From: JBFHER01 sp041584055
GTDB taxonomy: Bacteria > Bacteroidota > Bacteroidia > Bacteroidales > UBA5342
Reading direction: 5' to 3'
NCBI GenBank assembly: GCA_041584055.1
Contig: JBFHER010000246.1
Coordinates: 1-6,001 of the forward strand
DNA length: 6,001 nucleotides
How positions within the stretch are numbered: the first letter of the stretch is position 1; the number at the start of each line of letters is the position of its first letter. A program made the translations under genes and the position numbers. Below the pieces are notes generated by a model that saw only the letters and a list, made by a program, of their open reading frames with translations, ran no database searches and had not been told where the DNA came from. This document shows positions 1 through 6,001 of the stretch, piece by piece.

Positions 1-1
1 C

Positions 2-1348
2 TTAACAACCCAATGGCCTGCATCTGGCTACTGGTATATGTTGATGCAAAACGACGATTACAAACATCATTTCATTAATCGCCTGTGTGATTTAATGAAT
101 ACAAGCTACGACTATGAGGTGTTGTATGAAATTGAAACCGACATATTCAAAGAAGCAGTTCCTGAAATCGCTGCCAACTATCTACGATGGAACGGAGGCG
201 ATTCTTATGATTTTTATTCAAACTATTATGATTTTGGGAACGAACTTAGTACACGGGAAGCTTACCTTCGCCAGCACCTTAAAAATAATTACAGTCTCAC
301 CAAGGATGTTGAGATAACTCTGGCTGTAAAGCCGGCAGGCGCAGGAAGAATTAAAATAAGTACCATCGTACCCGATGCATATCCTTGGAAAGGGGATTAC
401 TTTAGCGATGTTCCAATTACAATTGAAGCAATTCCTGGACCAGGCTATACCTTTGCGTCCTGGGATAATAATAAGCACATAGCAAACACCTCGCTGGCTA
501 AATTTACAAGTGAAATAAGTGATCTGAGTACCACCTTTACGGCAAATTTTGTAGCTGGAGAAAGCAACTTTAATGGGATTACAATTTCTGAGATTAATTA
601 TAAAAATGGAGATGGTCTTGAAAGCACGGATTGGTTTGAAATATGGAATGCCACAGATGAATCACTTGCTTTGAATGGTTGGTATTTCACCGATAAGAAT
701 CCAGATCATATATTTACATTTGGCGCAGCGCTAAGCATCCCGGCTGGAGAAAGGTTGGTGGTTGCAAGAGATCCCATATACTTTAAATCCCTTTATCCTG
801 ATGTGAAAAATGTAGCAGGCGGTTTTGATTTCGGATTTGCAAAAATAACTGACGAAATAAATCTTTTCAATGGGGATGATGTATTGGTGGTGCAAGCGAA
901 GTATTCTGATTTATTTCCCTGGGCCTTGCGCGAAAATAATGACGGAAAAACCCTGGAGCTATTAAATCCTGAAGCTTCCCTGATGGATCCTTATAATTGG
1001 TTTGCTGGATGTTACAAAGGATCACCTGGTACCGGATTTGATCCTGATTGTGGCGGAAATACCGGCCTGGAAGATAAATTAACAGGCGGAGTAGCGCTCA
1101 AGGCATATCCAAATCCTGTACAGAACAAACTAACGCTGGAATTTTATGTGAACAACGGACAAGCCAATACACATGTTAGCATTTACAATGTAATGGGTTC
1201 CATCGTTTATAGTGATAGTTACACAGGATTATCTACCGGCTTGAATTTAGTAGATATCAATGTGTCAGAACTGAAGAGCGGTCAGATGTACTTTGTTTCA
1301 GTAACATCCAACGGCGTTCAGCAGACCATCAAGCTGATAAAAGAATAG
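2..1348 (+). CDS. CotH-like / lamin-tail domain protein with T9SS C-terminal sorting domain (5'-partial)
   Basis: This is the C-terminal 448 residues of a secreted multidomain protein. The frame is open back to the window edge, and the codons before the first ATG (position 38) read LTTQWPASGYWYM. That fits the CotH family, so 38 is an internal Met and the real start and signal peptide lie upstream. Residues are numbered from the codon at 2-4. Residues 1 to about 97 match the end of a CotH kinase-like domain (FINRLCDLMNTSY, then a helical stretch). About 104-185 resembles an InlB B-repeat or bacterial-repeat module (AGRIKIS, PWKGDYF, GYTFASW). About 190-345 is a lamin-tail domain (ISEINY, DWFEIWNATDESLALNGWYFTD). 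About 364-448 is a type A T9SS sorting domain (AYPNPVQNKL, IYNVMGSIVY, ending IKLIKE). By family knowledge it should cross the outer membrane and have its tail cleaved. CotH of Bacillus is a spore-coat protein kinase, but the role of secreted CotH proteins in Bacteroidota is not established. The CotH catalytic residues lie outside the window, so activity cannot be judged. Confidence 0.9.
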   Translation, partial: LTTQWPASGYWYMLMQNDDYKHHFINRLCDLMNTSYDYEVLYEIETDIFKEAVPEIAANYLRWNGGDSYDFYSNYYDFGNELSTREAYLRQHLKNNYSLTKDVEITLAVKPAGAGRIKISTIVPDAYPWKGDYFSDVPITIEAIPGPGYTFASWDNNKHIANTSLAKFTSEISDLSTTFTANFVAGESNFNGITISEINYKNGDGLESTDWFEIWNATDESLALNGWYFTDKNPDHIFTFGAALSIPAGERLVVARDPIYFKSLYPDVKNVAGGFDFGFAKITDEINLFNGDDVLVVQAKYSDLFPWALRENNDGKTLELLNPEASLMDPYNWFAGCYKGSPGTGFDPDCGGNTGLEDKLTGGVALKAYPNPVQNKLTLEFYVNNGQANTHVSIYNVMGSIVYSDSYTGLSTGLNLVDINVSELKSGQMYFVSVTSNGVQQTIKLIKE

Positions 1349-1390
1349 CAAGGATTGCCATTGCTGTTTTAAATGCATAAGTTTGCTGCC

Positions 1391-1427
1391 CTGACAGCTC
1401 TCTCACCTTCTGTGAGGGAGCTGTCAG
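1391..1427 (+). terminator. Strong hairpin terminator between convergent genes
   Basis: A 16-bp stem (left arm 1391-1406, right arm 1412-1427) encloses a 5-nt loop, CTTCT. In + strand RNA it has 15 Watson-Crick pairs and one U·G wobble (1401 with 1417). In - strand RNA the same position is an A·C mismatch, so the fold is slightly better for the upstream + strand gene. The sequence after the + strand hairpin is T-rich (TGTTTAATGTTTA) without a clean U-run. The sequence after it on the - strand has no U-run. It lies 42 nt past the CotH-protein stop and 23 nt past the aguB stop. It probably ends the + strand transcript and may also serve the agu unit. Confidence 0.75.
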
Positions 1428-1450
1428 TGTTTAATGTTTAAAAGGGATGC

Positions 1451-2335
1451 TTAATCAATGTATCGTTGGTTTATATCCTGATATGCATCTATCCGACGGT
1501 CCCTGAAGAAGGGCCATATTTTGCGTACATCATCCATGCGGCTTTTGTTGATTTCAATCACCTTGTGCATTTCGTTTTTCTGATCTGCCTCCCAGAGAAT
1601 TTCGCCCTGAGGCCCTGCGATAAAACTATTTCCCCAAAATTCAATGCCCCTGGTTACACCTGTCCAGTCTGCTTCAAAACCAACCCTGTTTACCGAGATA
1701 AGGCAAACCCCATTGGCCACCGCATGTGCTCTTTGTGAAATAATCCATGCATTGAACTGGCGCTGTTTCTCACCCTCGGAGTCAGTGCTTTCGTAGCCAA
1801 TCGCTGTTGGATATATCAGGATTTCTGCACCTGCAAGTGCCATCAAACGTGCAGCCTCTGGATACCATTGATCCCAGCAAATGAGTACGCCTAACTTACC
1901 TACAGATGTTTGAATGGGATTAAACCCTAAATCACCAGGCGTGAAATAGAACTTCTCGTAATAAGCCGGGTCATCCGGAATGTGCATTTTGCGATATTTC
2001 CCGGCTTCTGATCCGTCTTTTTCAAATACAACGGCCGTATTATGATAGAGTCCGGGTGCTCTTTTTTCAAATAAGGATGTTACCAAAACGATGCCCAACT
2101 CTTTCGCAATTGCCGAAAATGCATCGTATGTAGGGCCGGGAAGGGGTTCAGCTAAATCAAACTGCGCCACATCTTCGGCCTGACAAAAGTAAATGCCGGC
2201 ATGGAGCTCCTGAAGCACGACCAATTCCGCGCCTTCTTTCGCACAGGCACGGATATGAGACATTGTTTTTTGAATGTTCTCCTGTTTATTGTTTCCACAT
2301 GTTTGTTGAATGATGCCAACTTTTAAATTATTCAT
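1451..2335 (-). CDS. aguB: N-carbamoylputrescine amidase
   Basis: A cytoplasmic carbon-nitrogen hydrolase (nitrilase superfamily) predicted to hydrolyse N-carbamoylputrescine to putrescine, CO2 and ammonia. This is the last step of the agmatine route to putrescine. The protein has 294 residues, the usual length for AguB, and no signal peptide. The Glu-Lys-Cys triad is intact: Glu43 in VVLQELHAG, Lys116 in GKYRKMHIPDD and Cys153 in LICWDQWYPEAAR. The AguB-type features YYEKFYFTPGD (residues 125-135), YPTAIGYES and RGIEFWGNSFIAGPQGE are all present and separate it from generic nitrilases. The ATG at 2335 begins MNNLKVGIIQQTCG, where the first beta strand of the fold is expected. The gene follows aguA in the same direction with a 45-bp gap and is probably co-transcribed with it. 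A box matching TAnnTTTG (2355-2362, - strand) sits in that gap and could give extra internal initiation, but it lacks an upstream element. Confidence 0.95.
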   Translation of the reverse strand: MNNLKVGIIQQTCGNNKQENIQKTMSHIRACAKEGAELVVLQELHAGIYFCQAEDVAQFDLAEPLPGPTYDAFSAIAKELGIVLVTSLFEKRAPGLYHNTAVVFEKDGSEAGKYRKMHIPDDPAYYEKFYFTPGDLGFNPIQTSVGKLGVLICWDQWYPEAARLMALAGAEILIYPTAIGYESTDSEGEKQRQFNAWIISQRAHAVANGVCLISVNRVGFEADWTGVTRGIEFWGNSFIAGPQGEILWEADQKNEMHKVIEINKSRMDDVRKIWPFFRDRRIDAYQDINQRYID

Positions 2336-2354
2336 GATGCTCTGTGTTTATCTG

Positions 2355-2362
2355 CAAAAATA
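2355..2362 (-). promoter_or_regulatory. Possible internal -7 box in the aguA-aguB gap
   Basis: Read on the - strand, the sequence is TATTTTTG, a full match to the Bacteroidota -7 consensus TAnnTTTG. A start about 7 nt downstream would leave a leader of only about 12 nt before the aguB ATG. No TTG-type -33 element is visible at the right spacing. The gap is very A/T-rich, so a chance match is likely. The gap holds no hairpin or other gene. Confidence 0.2.
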
Positions 2363-2380
2363 CGGTGTTTTTTTAATTCT

Positions 2381-3418
2381 TCACGAAGTTATGTTTAGCG
2401 TCACCTGTTTTGGATATTGCATGCTTACGCAATGCAGCGAACCATGCTGGTCGATGAGTGCCCTGCAATCGATGCCAACAATTTTTCGATCAGGAAATAT
2501 GGATTGAATGATGGCCAGGGCCTCCTTATCCTGCGGTACATCATAGGTCGGAACCAATACGCCGCCGTTGACGATCAGAAAATTTGCATAGGTTGCCGGA
2601 ATGCGCTCCCCGGCAGCATCATAGCACGCCTGTGGCCAGGGCAAAGGCACCAGTATGTATGGTTCCTGATTGTAATTGGTAAATGATTTTAGTTGCTGTT
2701 CCATTTTTTGCAAAGCCTCAAAATGTTCATCTTTCGGTTCTGTACATTTAACATATACGATGACGTTTGGTGTGCAAAAACGTGCGAGTGTATCAATGTG
2801 CGAGTCTGTATCGTCTCCGGCCAAATATCCGTGATCAAGCCAAAGTACTTTTTTTAGTCCGAACACCTGTTTTAGGTAGTTTGTAATCTCAACTTTTTCA
2901 AGGTGCGGATTTCTGAATGGTGACAATAAACATGCCGATGTTGTTAATAAAGTCCCCTTACCATCCGACTCAATGGCACCACCTTCGAGTACAAAATCGT
3001 GTTTTTCTATCGGGATGTTTTTGAAGATGGTCCCTGATAATTGTCCTGTAATCTGGTTGTCAAGAGATGCTTCAAATTTTTGTCCCCAGCCATTAAAAGT
3101 GAAATCACAGAGTACAGGTTGTCCATCGTGTAAAACGCTTATGGCACCATGGTCGCGTGTCCAGGTGTCGTTGGAAGCTACCTCCACAAAGTAAATCGGA
3201 TAAGGTGTAGCGCCGGTAAAGTGCGCAGCGACCTCCTGTACGGAAGCACACCCAACCAGGACTGGTTCAAACTGAGCACTTGCATTTATTATATCAACAA
3301 AACAGGGCACAACCGTATCAAACATATAGGCCCAATCACCTTTGTCGTGTGGAAATGTAAACTGGATAAAACTCTGAGGTTCCCATTCTGCCGGTAAACA
3401 AACTGTTGTTGTTTGCAT
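2381..3418 (-). CDS. aguA: Agmatine deiminase
   Basis: A cytoplasmic guanidine-modifying enzyme (agmatine deiminase / PAD_porph family) predicted to convert agmatine to N-carbamoylputrescine and ammonia, feeding the adjacent aguB product. The protein has 345 residues, normal for the family. The active-site elements appear in order: NDTWTRDHG (residues 83-91, with Trp86 and Asp89), LEGGAIESDGKGTLLTT (144-160, with Glu145), GDDTDSHIDTLARF (201-214, with His207 and Asp209), the segment ATYANFLIVNGGVLVPTY, and a C-terminal HGSLHCVSMQ with nucleophile Cys330. The Porphyromonas peptidylarginine deiminase is in the same superfamily but is exported. This protein starts MQTTTVCLPAEWEPQ with no signal peptide or sorting domain, which favours a small-molecule agmatine enzyme. 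The ATG at 3418 has an A-rich leader without a Shine-Dalgarno sequence, and the conserved PAEWEPQSFIQFTFP begins within ten residues of it. It is the first gene of the agu unit. Arginine decarboxylase is not nearby. Confidence 0.94.
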   Translation of the reverse strand: MQTTTVCLPAEWEPQSFIQFTFPHDKGDWAYMFDTVVPCFVDIINASAQFEPVLVGCASVQEVAAHFTGATPYPIYFVEVASNDTWTRDHGAISVLHDGQPVLCDFTFNGWGQKFEASLDNQITGQLSGTIFKNIPIEKHDFVLEGGAIESDGKGTLLTTSACLLSPFRNPHLEKVEITNYLKQVFGLKKVLWLDHGYLAGDDTDSHIDTLARFCTPNVIVYVKCTEPKDEHFEALQKMEQQLKSFTNYNQEPYILVPLPWPQACYDAAGERIPATYANFLIVNGGVLVPTYDVPQDKEALAIIQSIFPDRKIVGIDCRALIDQHGSLHCVSMQYPKQVTLNITS

Positions 3419-3476
3419 AAATTTTAATAGCTTGTATTTTTTCTTAGTGATTATTTTTCAATGCAAATAAAACACC

Positions 3477-3484
3477 CAAAGATA
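3477..3484 (-). promoter_or_regulatory. Candidate -7 promoter box for aguA-aguB
   Basis: Read on the - strand, the sequence is TATCTTTG, a full match to the Bacteroidota -7 consensus TAnnTTTG. It lies 58 bp upstream of the aguA ATG and would give an A-rich leader of about 50 nt. No clear TTG -33 element is visible at about 19-21 bp upstream, so the support is one box plus a suitable position. Confidence 0.4.
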
Positions 3485-3597
3485 CATTTAGAAATTTAAT
3501 GGTTTAGGTGTTCGTTAGGTTTTTGTTTAATTTTGAAAACAAATGATTATGATGTTAAAACTTCTGAAGGTGAAAAAACAGCGTGAAATTTAATGCC

Positions 3598-3649
3598 TGC
3601 AATCGCTTGACGATTGGATTGTGCCCATGGTGCCAACTGCTGGATTGCA
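3598..3649. repeat. Short inverted repeat, 7-bp arms, in the divergent spacer
   Basis: The left arm TGCAATC (3598-3604) and right arm GATTGCA (3643-3649) are perfectly complementary. The pairing extends by two C·G pairs after a one-base bulge. The 38-nt interior shows no strong secondary stem. It lies upstream of the lyase promoter candidate and could be a regulator-binding site or a weak RNA stem, or it could be chance. Confidence 0.25.
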
Positions 3650-3719
3650 AGGATAATTTTGTGCATCATTAATTATATTTATTGCACCATTCTATTTATC
3701 GAACCACCATAAGGAAGAG

Positions 3720-3727
3720 TATATTTG
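3720..3727 (+). promoter_or_regulatory. Candidate -7 promoter box for the lyase gene
   Basis: TATATTTG is a full match to TAnnTTTG and lies 48 bp upstream of the ATG at 3776, giving a predicted leader of about 40 nt that is A/T-rich (ending AAAAAATATA). No TTG -33 element is seen at the usual spacing. Two further + strand matches (3528-3535 and 3654-3661) lie farther upstream, so the choice is by proximity only. Confidence 0.4.
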
Positions 3728-3775
3728 TATTACTTAAGGCAACAGTAATTTTTCGCACATAAAATAAAAAATATA

Positions 3776-6001
3776 ATGAAAATATGGAGTGTAATTTTGT
3801 TAACAGGACGCTTGTTGTTTAGTGGCTATCAAAGCTGTTTGGCGCTGGATTATAAGCAGGAAAATACTCAGAAAACCTACCTAAAGGCGGAGACAGTTTC
3901 CAAGCCAGGATTCATTGGAGATACCATTACTTACCATATTCAGGTGAGAAATATCTCTGATGTGGAGCAAACCATCTTTTTTAATGTAAATAAACCGCGT
4001 GAATTAGCCTGCGAGACCAGTCTGTCGGAGGGAGAACTGACCTTAAAGCCTGGGGATGAACAAGGTGTCACCTTGAGGATCGTAATGAGTGACAGGATCC
4101 CTTTAGGCGGATTTGAAAACTGCGTGTTAAGTGCAAAAAATAAAAGGGGACAAGCACTCGCAGAACTTAAATTCAGTAGCACAAACGCAAAATCGCATCC
4201 ATTTTTACTTGTAACTGATGGGCTCATTGATGAGGTAAAGGAAAAAGTTAAAAACTATGATTGGGCGAAAAATAACTTCAATTCAATGCTGGAAGCACTG
4301 GATGATTTTCAGTTTCCCACACAAAAAATTGTAACAAAACCCAGACCAACAAAAGTATGGAGCAGTTTAAGCTATGTTGCCAGCGACGGAGAGAAAGCCT
4401 TCCAGTTGGCACTGGCATACCGATTGACTGGGGATAAAAAATACAAAGATAAACTAATCGCTTTTATACAGAAACTCACGGATCCAACTGAAGGTTACCT
4501 TTCGGTTGGCGCTGCCACAACAGGCGTGCAGGTGCACGAAGGAAACTTCTTTTTGCATTTAGCGGCAGCATGTGATGTGATTTACGACGAACTTTCTGAG
4601 ACTGATCATGAAAATATTGTAGCTACTTTCAGACTTTACTTAAAGCAAAACCGGTCGCACATGAACTCCCTTGGAATAATGAACCATCAGGCGAGTGCCA
4701 ATGCCGGGGCAATTCTGGTTGCCATCTATTTGCAGGATGTGGCTGAAGTGGAATATTTAACCAATGCCGATGGGGGCATGGCCGATCAGATTTCCAAAGG
4801 CGTGATGGCCGATGGCTGGTGGTTCGAAGGCACGGTGAATTATTGTTACCTTGTTACCCAACGTTACTGTTTGGTGGCTCAGGCATTTGAAAATTATGGC
4901 TGGGATTTATACCATAAACGTTTTCCGGTTGAGTATAAAAGCAAGGATTTCGACAATGCAAAAGAAGGCTTTACCGGCATGAAGTTCGATAATTGGGGAC
5001 CAACAGGAAAAAGTACCCGTGGTGTGGAAGACATGGTGGGCTGTTACGTGGATTTTATGGATCACAATGCAGTGGTCGTTTCCAGTAACGACTCCCGTGC
5101 CACAAAACCTGATCCGTATTACGAATTGGCTTATCGCGAATTTGGTGGCGACGAGTTGGCCTGGGTGCTGAGTAAAACCGAACGTAGCTCGTGGATCTCA
5201 CTCTTGTACGGAGTCGCAGAATTGCCTGAGGTAGCCGATCCAAGAACAAAATCGACTTTTGCACCCAATGTTGGGATCACGGCACTTCGTTCGCAAAAAG
5301 CAGAGCTTCAAGCCAAAGATCAAATCGAAGCCTATTTAAAATTTGGCACGCATGGCGGCTGGCATGGACAGTTCGATCGCACAGGGCTTTTGGCCTTAAA
5401 TCGCAACGATCATAAGTATTTTGGCACAGAAATGGCATGGTTTGGTTATGGCCACCCAGGGTACAAAGAATGTGTGCAAACATCTGCGACCCATAACATG
5501 GTGATGGTCGATGAGCTGCAACAGGAAGCTGTGCCATCTGACCAGCTCTTGTTCTACGCAGGCAGTAGAATGCAGGTGAGTGTCACTCAAACCATCGCCC
5601 GATGGCGAAAAATACCAACCTTCAATATCGAGAAATTCCCGCCATGGAACGACAAAGAATTTGATCCGGATTTTGAACCTGTGTTGCAACGAAGATTGGC
5701 AGTGGTTACAGATGATTATGTGGTTTTGGCTGATTACATGAAGGCGCCCCAAAAACACACCTACGATTGGTTAATGCATCCCATTGGATTTATGAACATC
5801 GAAGGTGCAAAGAAAACAGGTGGTGTTTTGGATACTGTGAACACGCATTTTGAATCGCCATATAAATATTTTACACAGGGACAATGGTATAAAACAAAAA
5901 GTGGAAGTAAACTGCAGTTCGATGAAGATGGAAACAAGTTGGATGTTTACAACCTGTGGCCTAAAAAAACTGAACTGCTTGTCGCCCATTATCCCTATGG
6001 A
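3776..6001 (+). CDS. Exported heparinase II/III-family polysaccharide lyase-like protein (3'-partial)
   Basis: The frame is open from ATG 3776 to the window edge: 742 codons with no stop. Residues 1-23 look like an export signal (MKIWSVILLTGRLLFSGYQS then CLA). Cys21 makes a poor lipobox (YQSC), so secretion and lipid anchoring are both possible. About 35-135 is predicted to be an Ig-like or NEW3-type beta-sandwich (GDTITYHIQVRNISD, LTLKPGDEQGVTLRI). From His141 (HPFLLVTDGLIDEVKEKVKNY) to about 430 is the alpha-toroid typical of alginate and heparin lyases, with NHQASANAG (Asn303, His304) and DGWWFEGTVNYCY (346-358, with Tyr356 or Tyr358 as the likely catalytic Tyr). About 500 onward is the heparinase II/III beta-sandwich, with GTHGGWHGQFDRTGLLAL (524-541) and VQTSATHNMVMVD (567-579, with His573). 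It probably cleaves a uronic-acid polysaccharide by beta-elimination in the periplasm or at the surface. The substrate (alginate, glycosaminoglycan, ulvan or other) and the PL family number cannot be assigned. Gln532 replaces the usual second His of HGH. No SusC/SusD genes are visible. The A-rich leader without Shine-Dalgarno sequence supports this start. Confidence 0.88.
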   Translation, partial: MKIWSVILLTGRLLFSGYQSCLALDYKQENTQKTYLKAETVSKPGFIGDTITYHIQVRNISDVEQTIFFNVNKPRELACETSLSEGELTLKPGDEQGVTLRIVMSDRIPLGGFENCVLSAKNKRGQALAELKFSSTNAKSHPFLLVTDGLIDEVKEKVKNYDWAKNNFNSMLEALDDFQFPTQKIVTKPRPTKVWSSLSYVASDGEKAFQLALAYRLTGDKKYKDKLIAFIQKLTDPTEGYLSVGAATTGVQVHEGNFFLHLAAACDVIYDELSETDHENIVATFRLYLKQNRSHMNSLGIMNHQASANAGAILVAIYLQDVAEVEYLTNADGGMADQISKGVMADGWWFEGTVNYCYLVTQRYCLVAQAFENYGWDLYHKRFPVEYKSKDFDNAKEGFTGMKFDNWGPTGKSTRGVEDMVGCYVDFMDHNAVVVSSNDSRATKPDPYYELAYREFGGDELAWVLSKTERSSWISLLYGVAELPEVADPRTKSTFAPNVGITALRSQKAELQAKDQIEAYLKFGTHGGWHGQFDRTGLLALNRNDHKYFGTEMAWFGYGHPGYKECVQTSATHNMVMVDELQQEAVPSDQLLFYAGSRMQVSVTQTIARWRKIPTFNIEKFPPWNDKEFDPDFEPVLQRRLAVVTDDYVVLADYMKAPQKHTYDWLMHPIGFMNIEGAKKTGGVLDTVNTHFESPYKYFTQGQWYKTKSGSKLQFDEDGNKLDVYNLWPKKTELLVAHYPYG

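Larger units (their letters stand above)
3419..3775. other. Divergent intergenic region between aguA and the lyase gene
   Basis: This 357-bp region separates two divergent transcription units. It is mostly A/T-rich, apart from a GC-richer patch at about 3590-3665. TAnnTTTG boxes occur on both strands: 3477-3484 on the - strand, and 3528-3535, 3654-3661 and 3720-3727 on the + strand. An imperfect inverted repeat (TGCAATC at 3598-3604, GATTGCA at 3643-3649) lies in the GC-richer patch. I see no convincing gene, riboswitch or tRNA here. The longest ATG frame I noticed (from 3543) has 16 codons. Confidence 0.6.

Noticed and set aside
38..40. ATG at 38 as the start of the first protein
   Set aside because: The frame is open upstream to the window edge, and its codons encode family-like residues (WPASGYWYM). 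No leader or signal peptide precedes the ATG, so it is internal.
218..478. 86-codon - strand frame under the CotH-like protein
   Set aside because: It is a shadow of the real + strand frame, and its translation resembles no known domain.
1347..1365. Small hairpin AGCAA/TTGCT followed by GTTTT just after the first stop codon
   Set aside because: The stem is only 5 bp with a 9-nt loop and is too weak to call a terminator. A much stronger hairpin lies just downstream.
1466..3397. Open frames of 65-90 codons on the + strand across aguA and aguB
   Set aside because: They lie opposite two well-supported enzymes with complete catalytic motifs and show no domain of their own.
3543..3593. ATG-initiated 16-codon frame in the divergent spacer
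   Set aside because: It is too short, shows no recognisable features, and sits only 7 nt after a TAnnTTTG match. This is probably chance in A/T-rich DNA.
3940..5989. Several open frames of 69-120 codons on the - strand under the lyase gene
   Set aside because: They lie opposite a continuous coding frame with clear family motifs, and their translations show no recognisable domain.
1..6001. Mobile element, CRISPR array, toxin-antitoxin or defence system
   Set aside because: I saw no transposase, integrase, regularly spaced repeats, tRNA edge or target-site duplication. All long frames are accounted for by metabolic or exported proteins.

Overview
The window looks like chromosomal DNA of a free-living or environmental member of the Bacteroidota. 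The strongest sign is the C-terminal type IX secretion (T9SS) sorting domain on the first protein, with a YPNP start and an IKLIKE end. Supporting signs are AT-rich leaders without Shine-Dalgarno sequences, several TAnnTTTG promoter-type boxes, and agmatine-pathway enzymes of the type common in this phylum. No rRNA, tRNA, CRISPR array, insertion sequence or phage gene is visible.

Layout. (1) Positions 2-1348, + strand: the 3' part of a large secreted protein. It carries the end of a CotH-kinase-like domain, an InlB-type repeat-like module, a lamin-tail domain and a T9SS sorting domain. Its frame is open to the window edge, so its true start lies upstream. (2) Positions 1349-1450: a short convergent gap with a strong 16-bp hairpin, the likely terminator. 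(3) Positions 1451-3418, - strand: a two-gene unit, aguA (agmatine deiminase) then aguB (N-carbamoylputrescine amidase), 45 bp apart. (4) Positions 3419-3775: a 357-bp divergent intergenic region with promoter-like boxes for both sides. (5) Positions 3776-6001, + strand: a long open frame running off the window (742 codons visible). It encodes an exported heparinase II/III-type polysaccharide lyase-like protein with an N-terminal immunoglobulin-like domain.

Function. AguA and AguB catalyse consecutive cytoplasmic steps, agmatine to N-carbamoylputrescine to putrescine, and all expected catalytic residues are present. The arginine decarboxylase that would supply agmatine is not in the window. 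The flanking genes encode exported proteins with no evident link to polyamine synthesis: a cell-surface or secreted CotH/lamin-tail protein and a predicted uronic-acid polysaccharide lyase. I see three adjacent transcription units, not one integrated system. The points most worth a second look are a Gln in place of an expected His in the lyase active-site motif, the domain mix of the CotH protein, and an unexplained GC-richer patch at about 3583-3672.
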